A DNA stretch of 36,080 bases from assembly GCA_045540975.1 (NCBI GenBank), contig JAZQIE010000023.1, positions 1 to 36,080 of the forward strand, read 5' to 3'. A program made the position numbers and the translations under genes. The notes beneath the pieces are model-generated. The model saw nothing but the letters and a program-made list of their open reading frames with translations, was not told the DNA's origin and searched no databases. The DNA is from SIG510 sp045540975 (GTDB taxonomy: Bacteria; Bacillota; Clostridia; Oscillospirales; JAAYXM01). Shown one piece after another: positions 32,163-36,080 of the stretch. Each line of letters starts with the position of its first letter. The first letter of the stretch is position 1.

Positions 32163-32873
32163 ATGAAGAAGACAGAACAGTTATACGAAGGCAAGGCAAA
32201 GAAGGTTTTTGCGACCGATGAGCCGGAACTCTATATCGTTGATTATAAAGACGATGCGACCGCATTCAACGGCGAAAAAAAGGGCACCATCATGGGTAAG
32301 GGTGTCATCAATAACCGCGTCACCAACCACCTGATGAAGATGCTTGAAGCAAAGGGCATCCCGACCCACTTTGTGGAAGAGATTTCCGAGCGCGAGACCA
32401 TTGTTAAGAAGGTCTCCATCGTTCCGTTGGAAGTCATCGTCCGCAACATCGCGGCAGGCAGCCTTTCCAAGCGTCTGGGTCTCCCGGAAGGTACCAAGCT
32501 TTCCTCCACCGTCTTGGAGTACTGCTATAAGGATGACGCACTCGGCGATCCGTTCATCAACGAGTATCATGTCCGTGCGCTCTCTCTTGCAACTACCGAA
32601 GAACTCCGCACCATTGACTCTTATTCCCTGAAAATCAATGAAATCCTGAGCGATTACCTCAAGGATGTCAATATTGAACTCATCGACTTCAAACTTGAGT
32701 TCGGCCGTTTGAGTGACGGCACCATCGTCCTCGCAGACGAAATCTCCCCGGATACCTGCCGTTTCTGGGACAGCAAGACCCATGAAAAACTCGATAAGGA
32801 TCGCTTCCGTCGTGACCTTGGCGGGGTGGAAGACGCATATCAGGAAGTTATGCGCCGCCTGTTGGGGGAATAA
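32163..32873 (+). CDS. purC: SAICAR synthetase
   Basis: PurC joins aspartate to CAIR with ATP, making SAICAR. The 236-residue protein begins LYEGKAKKVFAT, shows VEVIVRNIAAGSLSKR-like sequence and has LIDFKLEFGR and DEISPDTCRFWD near the C-terminus, all standard. Its TAA stop is separated by one codon from the purF ATG, in the same frame. Confidence 0.97.
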   Translation: MKKTEQLYEGKAKKVFATDEPELYIVDYKDDATAFNGEKKGTIMGKGVINNRVTNHLMKMLEAKGIPTHFVEEISERETIVKKVSIVPLEVIVRNIAAGSLSKRLGLPEGTKLSSTVLEYCYKDDALGDPFINEYHVRALSLATTEELRTIDSYSLKINEILSDYLKDVNIELIDFKLEFGRLSDGTIVLADEISPDTCRFWDSKTHEKLDKDRFRRDLGGVEDAYQEVMRRLLGE

Positions 32874-32876
32874 TCC

Positions 32877-34283
32877 ATGGGTGTGTTTGGGATTGCCGCG
32901 ACTCCCGATTCGGGAATCAATGCGGTAGAAGAAACGTATAGCGCTCTGTTCGCACTCCAACACCGTGGGCAGGAATCCTGCGGTATTGCAACCAGTCATA
33001 AAGGCATCATCAATTTCCATAAAGACATGGGCTTGGTCCCCGAAGTATTTACTTCGAAGCACCTTGAGGCTTTGAAGGGAAATCTCGCCATCGGTCATGT
33101 CAACTATCAATCCGCAGACGGAAATCAGCGCGTGAATGCGCAGCCGCTGGTGCTCAGCCATATCAACGGCAACCTTGCGGTCGCCCATAACGGCGCGTTG
33201 GTAAACGGACTGAAACTCCGCAATGAGATGGAACGCCGCGGCGGTATTTTCTATACCACAAGCGATGCGGAAATCATTGCGCATTTGGTGGTGCGCGAGC
33301 GCGTTTGGGCAGACAGCATTGAAGATGCGGTCAAACGTACCATGCAGTATTTGTCGGGTGCGTACTCTGTCATCATGCTCAGCCGCAACAAACTCATCGC
33401 ATTCCGTGACCCGAACGGCTTCCGTCCGCTCTGTATGGGTAAGATTGACGGCAGCATCATCTTCTCGTCCGAGAGCTGTGCGCTCGATGCAATCGGCGCG
33501 GAATTTATCCGCGATATTGAGCCGGGCGAAATCGTCACCGTGGAAGACGGCGTGGTGAACTCCATGAAGAGTGGCATTACCGCGCGCAAATCCGCGTGTG
33601 TGTTTGAGTACATTTACTTTGCACGTCCCGACAGCGTGATTGACGGTGTTTCGGTTGACGAGTCCCGTAAAGAAGCGGGCAGATGTCTTGCGCGCCGCAA
33701 CACGGTGGATGCCGATGTGGTCATCGGTGTTCCCGACTCGGGCCTTTCCGCAGCACTCGGTTTTGCGGAGGAATCCGGCATTCCTTACGGAGTCGGCTTC
33801 ATCAAAAACCGTTACATCGGCCGTACCTTCATTCAGCCGTCTCAGGGCCAGCGTCAGCGCTCGGTCAAGATTAAGTTGAATGCAATCGCGGCGGCAGTCC
33901 GCGGTAAGCGTGTCATCATGGTGGATGACTCCATCGTCCGCGGTACCACTTGTGCACGTATCGTATCCCTTCTGCGCGAAGCGGGTGCGACCGAAGTACA
34001 TATGCGCGTCTCCTCGCCTCCGTTCTTGCATCCGTGCTTCTTCGGCACCGATGTTCCGGACCGCGAGATGCTGATCGCACACAATCACAACCTGGAAGAA
34101 ATCCGTGAGATTATCGGCGCGGATTCTCTGGATTATCTGAATTTCGAAGATCTTCCGCAGGTTGTCAAGGGGATGAATTTGGATTTCTGCCACGCTTGTT
34201 TCACCGGTGATTATTCGGTCGAGGTTCCGAGTAAGGTGGAAAAGCAAGGGTTAGAAGAGGGGGTAAGTACCTGTGAACAATAG
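32877..34283 (+). CDS. purF: PurF-like amidophosphoribosyltransferase, glutaminase site altered
   Basis: PurF makes phosphoribosylamine from PRPP and glutamine, the first step of purine synthesis. This 468-residue protein has the N-terminal glutamine-amidotransferase-like domain (about 1-230) and the C-terminal phosphoribosyltransferase with VIMVDDSIVRGTT. The four cysteines that match the Fe-S cluster of the Bacillus enzyme are present (C241, C387, C438, C441). However, the N-terminus is M-G-V-F-G-I, where C-G-V-F-G-I is expected, so the catalytic Cys is absent, and the GHVRY motif reads GHVNY (N76 for the glutamine-binding Arg). N105, G106 and D130 remain. A stop two codons upstream in frame rules out a longer N-terminus. 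It probably uses ammonia or is inactive with glutamine. It overlaps purM by 11 bases. Confidence 0.95.
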   Translation: MGVFGIAATPDSGINAVEETYSALFALQHRGQESCGIATSHKGIINFHKDMGLVPEVFTSKHLEALKGNLAIGHVNYQSADGNQRVNAQPLVLSHINGNLAVAHNGALVNGLKLRNEMERRGGIFYTTSDAEIIAHLVVRERVWADSIEDAVKRTMQYLSGAYSVIMLSRNKLIAFRDPNGFRPLCMGKIDGSIIFSSESCALDAIGAEFIRDIEPGEIVTVEDGVVNSMKSGITARKSACVFEYIYFARPDSVIDGVSVDESRKEAGRCLARRNTVDADVVIGVPDSGLSAALGFAEESGIPYGVGFIKNRYIGRTFIQPSQGQRQRSVKIKLNAIAAAVRGKRVIMVDDSIVRGTTCARIVSLLREAGATEVHMRVSSPPFLHPCFFGTDVPDREMLIAHNHNLEEIREIIGADSLDYLNFEDLPQVVKGMNLDFCHACFTGDYSVEVPSKVEKQGLEEGVSTCEQ

Positions 34284-35307
34284 TCAGAGCGAAACTTATA
34301 AAGCAGCCGGTGTTGACGTTACCGCCGGTTACCGTGCAGTCGAACTCATGAAGGCGCACGTTCAAAGTACATATACAGACGGTGTTCTTTCCGATATCGG
34401 CGGATTCGGTGGCGTGTTTAAGCCGAATCTCGGCGGTATGAAGGAGCCGGTCTTCGTTTCGGGTACCGACGGCGTCGGCACCAAACTTAAAATCGCATTT
34501 ATCATGGACAAGCATGATACTGTCGGCATCGACTGTGTTGCAATGTGTGCAAACGACATTGCATGCAGCGGTGCGGCACCGCTCTTTTTCCTCGATTACA
34601 TCGCGGTGGGTAAAAACTTCCCCACTCAGGTCGAGCAGATTGTATCCGGTATCGCGGCAGGCTGCCGTGATGCGGGCTGCGCACTCATCGGCGGCGAAAC
34701 CGCTGAAATGCCCGGCTTCTATCCGGTAGGCGAGTACGATGTCGCGGGCTTCTGCGTGGGTATGGTTGACCGTGAAAAACTCATCGACGGAAAGAACATC
34801 AAGGCGGGCGACGTGCTCATCGGTGTTGCATCGAGCGGCCTCCATTCCAACGGTTATTCCTTGGTCCGCCATGTCTTCGAAATGAGCGAAAAGTCTCTCA
34901 TGCGTGAGATTCCGGAACTCGGCTGCACCTTGGGTGAAGAACTCCTGCGTCCGACCAAGATTTATGTCCGCAGCTTGCAGGCGCTCATCCGTGAGGTCCC
35001 GGTCAAGGGCATCTCCAACATCACCGGCGGCGGTTTCTATGAAAACATTCCGAGAATGCTGCCCGACGGCGTTTGCGCAAAGATTGACAAGAACGCGTAC
35101 GAAGTCCCGCCCATTTTCCGTATGCTCGGAAAAGAGGGCAACATTCCGGAACGCGATCTCTACAACACCTTCAACATGGGTATCTCCCTTGTGATTGCGG
35201 TGGATAAAAACGATGCGGATCAAGCACTCGCGGCACTCCGTGCGGCAGGCGAGACCGCTTGCATCTTAGGTGAAACCGTCTCGGGCGAAAAGGGTATCCT
35301 GTTATGA
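34273..35307 (+). CDS. purM: AIR synthetase
   Basis: PurM closes the imidazole ring of FGAM with ATP to give AIR. The 344-residue protein has the family markers FVSGTDGVGTKLKIA, MCANDIACSGAAPLFFLDY, GGETAEMPGFY and ASSGLHSNGYSLVR. The GTG start at 34273 overlaps purF; GAGGGGGTAAG provides the ribosome site. The overlap suggests coupled translation. The stop overlaps purN. Confidence 0.97.
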   Translation: MNNSQSETYKAAGVDVTAGYRAVELMKAHVQSTYTDGVLSDIGGFGGVFKPNLGGMKEPVFVSGTDGVGTKLKIAFIMDKHDTVGIDCVAMCANDIACSGAAPLFFLDYIAVGKNFPTQVEQIVSGIAAGCRDAGCALIGGETAEMPGFYPVGEYDVAGFCVGMVDREKLIDGKNIKAGDVLIGVASSGLHSNGYSLVRHVFEMSEKSLMREIPELGCTLGEELLRPTKIYVRSLQALIREVPVKGISNITGGGFYENIPRMLPDGVCAKIDKNAYEVPPIFRMLGKEGNIPERDLYNTFNMGISLVIAVDKNDADQALAALRAAGETACILGETVSGEKGILL

Positions 35308-35930
35308 TGAGAGTCGCGGTTTTGGTTTCGGGCGGCGGCAGTAATCTGCAAGCAATTTTGGATGCGAAGGCACGCGGAGAACTTCCGCAGGCTGACCTTT
35401 GCTTGGTGCTTTCCTCGAGCGCGGATGCGTATGCACTCGAGCGTGCAGAGAAAGCGGGAATTGCGCGTGAAGTCTGCTCACCGAAAGACTTTGCAGACCG
35501 TTCCGCTTATACCGATGCGCTGCTTTCCGTTCTGGAAGAGTACCGCGTGGAGGCGGTGGTTTTGGCAGGATTCATGTTTATGCTTTCCCCGCAGTTTGCC
35601 GAAAAGTATGAAAACCGCGCGCTCAATGTCCATCCTGCGCTGATTCCGTCCTTCTGCGGCCCTGGGTATTACGGGCTCAAGGTCCATCGGTACGCGCTGG
35701 ACGCAGGGGTCAAGGTGAGCGGGGCAACCGTGCATTTCGTCACCGCCATCACAGACGGCGGACCCATCATCGCGCAGAAAGCGGTGGATGTTTTGGAAAA
35801 CGACACCCCCGAGACCTTGCAGCGCCGTATCATGGAGCAGTGCGAATGGATTCTGCTTCCGCGCGCACTGGGTCTGCTGAGCGAAGGGAAAATTACTGTT
35901 AGAAACGGACGAGTCCATATTGATGATTAG
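35304..35930 (+). CDS. purN: GAR transformylase (formate-THF dependent)
   Basis: PurN adds a formyl group from 10-formyl-THF to GAR. The 208-residue protein opens VAVLVSGGGSNLQAI (phosphate loop) and has NVHPALIPSFCGPGYYG and VSGATVHFVTAITDGGPII, containing the catalytic Asn, His and Asp. The start overlaps purM by four bases (ATGA); a second ATG follows directly at 35307 and could serve as well. Confidence 0.96.
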   Translation: MMRVAVLVSGGGSNLQAILDAKARGELPQADLCLVLSSSADAYALERAEKAGIAREVCSPKDFADRSAYTDALLSVLEEYRVEAVVLAGFMFMLSPQFAEKYENRALNVHPALIPSFCGPGYYGLKVHRYALDAGVKVSGATVHFVTAITDGGPIIAQKAVDVLENDTPETLQRRIMEQCEWILLPRALGLLSEGKITVRNGRVHIDD

Positions 35931-35944
35931 GAGGAATACATCCC

Positions 35945-36080
35945 ATGAAGCGTCGTGCTATTTTAAGCGTTTCCGATAAGACCGGAATCGTTGAATTTGC
36001 AAAAGGCCTTGCGGAACTCGGCTTGGAAATCGTTTCCACCGGCGGCACCGCAAAGGCACTCAAAGAAGCAGGCATCGAAG
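35945..36080 (+). CDS. purH: AICAR transformylase/IMP cyclohydrolase, 5' part
   Basis: The first 45 codons of PurH, which does the last two steps to IMP. The start KRRAILSVSDKTGIVEFAKG and LGLEIVSTGGTA are the N-terminal cyclohydrolase domain. AGGAGGAAT precedes the ATG by nine bases. It runs off the end of the window. It follows purN after 14 bases. Confidence 0.93.
   Translation, partial: MKRRAILSVSDKTGIVEFAKGLAELGLEIVSTGGTAKALKEAGIE

Noticed and set aside
32181..34247. 688-residue minus-strand frame opposite purC-purF
   Set aside because: Same reason: it spans two well-supported genes on the other strand and shows no family motif.
1..36080. CRISPR arrays, insertion sequences, prophage, tRNA or rRNA genes
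   Set aside because: No regularly spaced repeats, transposase or integrase-like proteins, phage structural genes or tRNA/rRNA signatures were seen on either strand.

Overview
The window looks like a chromosomal segment of a spore-forming, Gram-positive anaerobe of the Clostridia, probably an Oscillospiraceae/Ruminococcaceae-type lineage. Pointers are the dipicolinate synthase pair dpaAB (spore core), a LytR-CpsA-Psr wall protein, SdpR/SdpI-like and BlaI/BlaR1-like modules, an Fe-S type PurF, and the Firmicutes gene order rph-rdgB-yhbY-nadD-yqeK-LCP-rsfS-leuS. The species is inferred, not proven. I see no insertion sequences, phage genes, CRISPR arrays, tRNA or rRNA genes.

Layout. (1) 1-7,290: the RNase P RNA gene rnpB with its own promoter and terminator, an unrecognised protein overlapping an ABC-F ATPase, then a tight housekeeping operon prfA - tsaC/sua5-like - coaE - M18 aminopeptidase. 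(2) 7,290-11,640: an accessory stretch that is visibly more AT-rich, made of an SdpR/SdpI-like autoregulated pair, a lipoprotein, and a BlaI/BlaR1-like repressor/membrane-protease pair whose sensor region carries two copper-amine-oxidase-N-like domains. Both repressor genes have clear paired operators around consensus promoters. (3) 11,638-16,670: a divergent metabolic island. On the minus strand are a DegT-type PLP aminotransferase, a Gfo/Idh/MocA dehydrogenase and a xylose-isomerase-like TIM barrel. On the plus strand are two overlapping amidohydrolases, of which the first has lost its metal ligands. (4) 16,673-18,140: a HAD phosphatase diverging from an XRE regulator plus small membrane protein, with two palindromic operators. 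(5) 18,153-29,710: chromosome and cell-growth genes smc-ftsY, then rph-rdgB-yhbY-nadD-yqeK-LCP-rsfS-leuS, largely overlapping or nearly so, then rpsU as its own unit. (6) 29,711-31,345: a structured gap and the minus-strand dpaBA pair. (7) 31,465-36,080: the purine operon purE-C-F-M-N-H (purH cut by the window end), preceded by a leader with a short ORF that runs into an intrinsic terminator.

The most striking observation is in PurF. It keeps the phosphoribosyltransferase site and all four Fe-S cluster cysteines, but it lacks the N-terminal catalytic cysteine and the conserved glutamine-binding arginine of the glutaminase domain. An in-frame stop two codons upstream leaves no room for another start. 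This enzyme is predicted not to use glutamine. Other points worth attention are the uncharacterised aminotransferase/dehydrogenase/isomerase/amidohydrolase island, the possible attenuator before purE, and the unusual BlaR1-like sensor.
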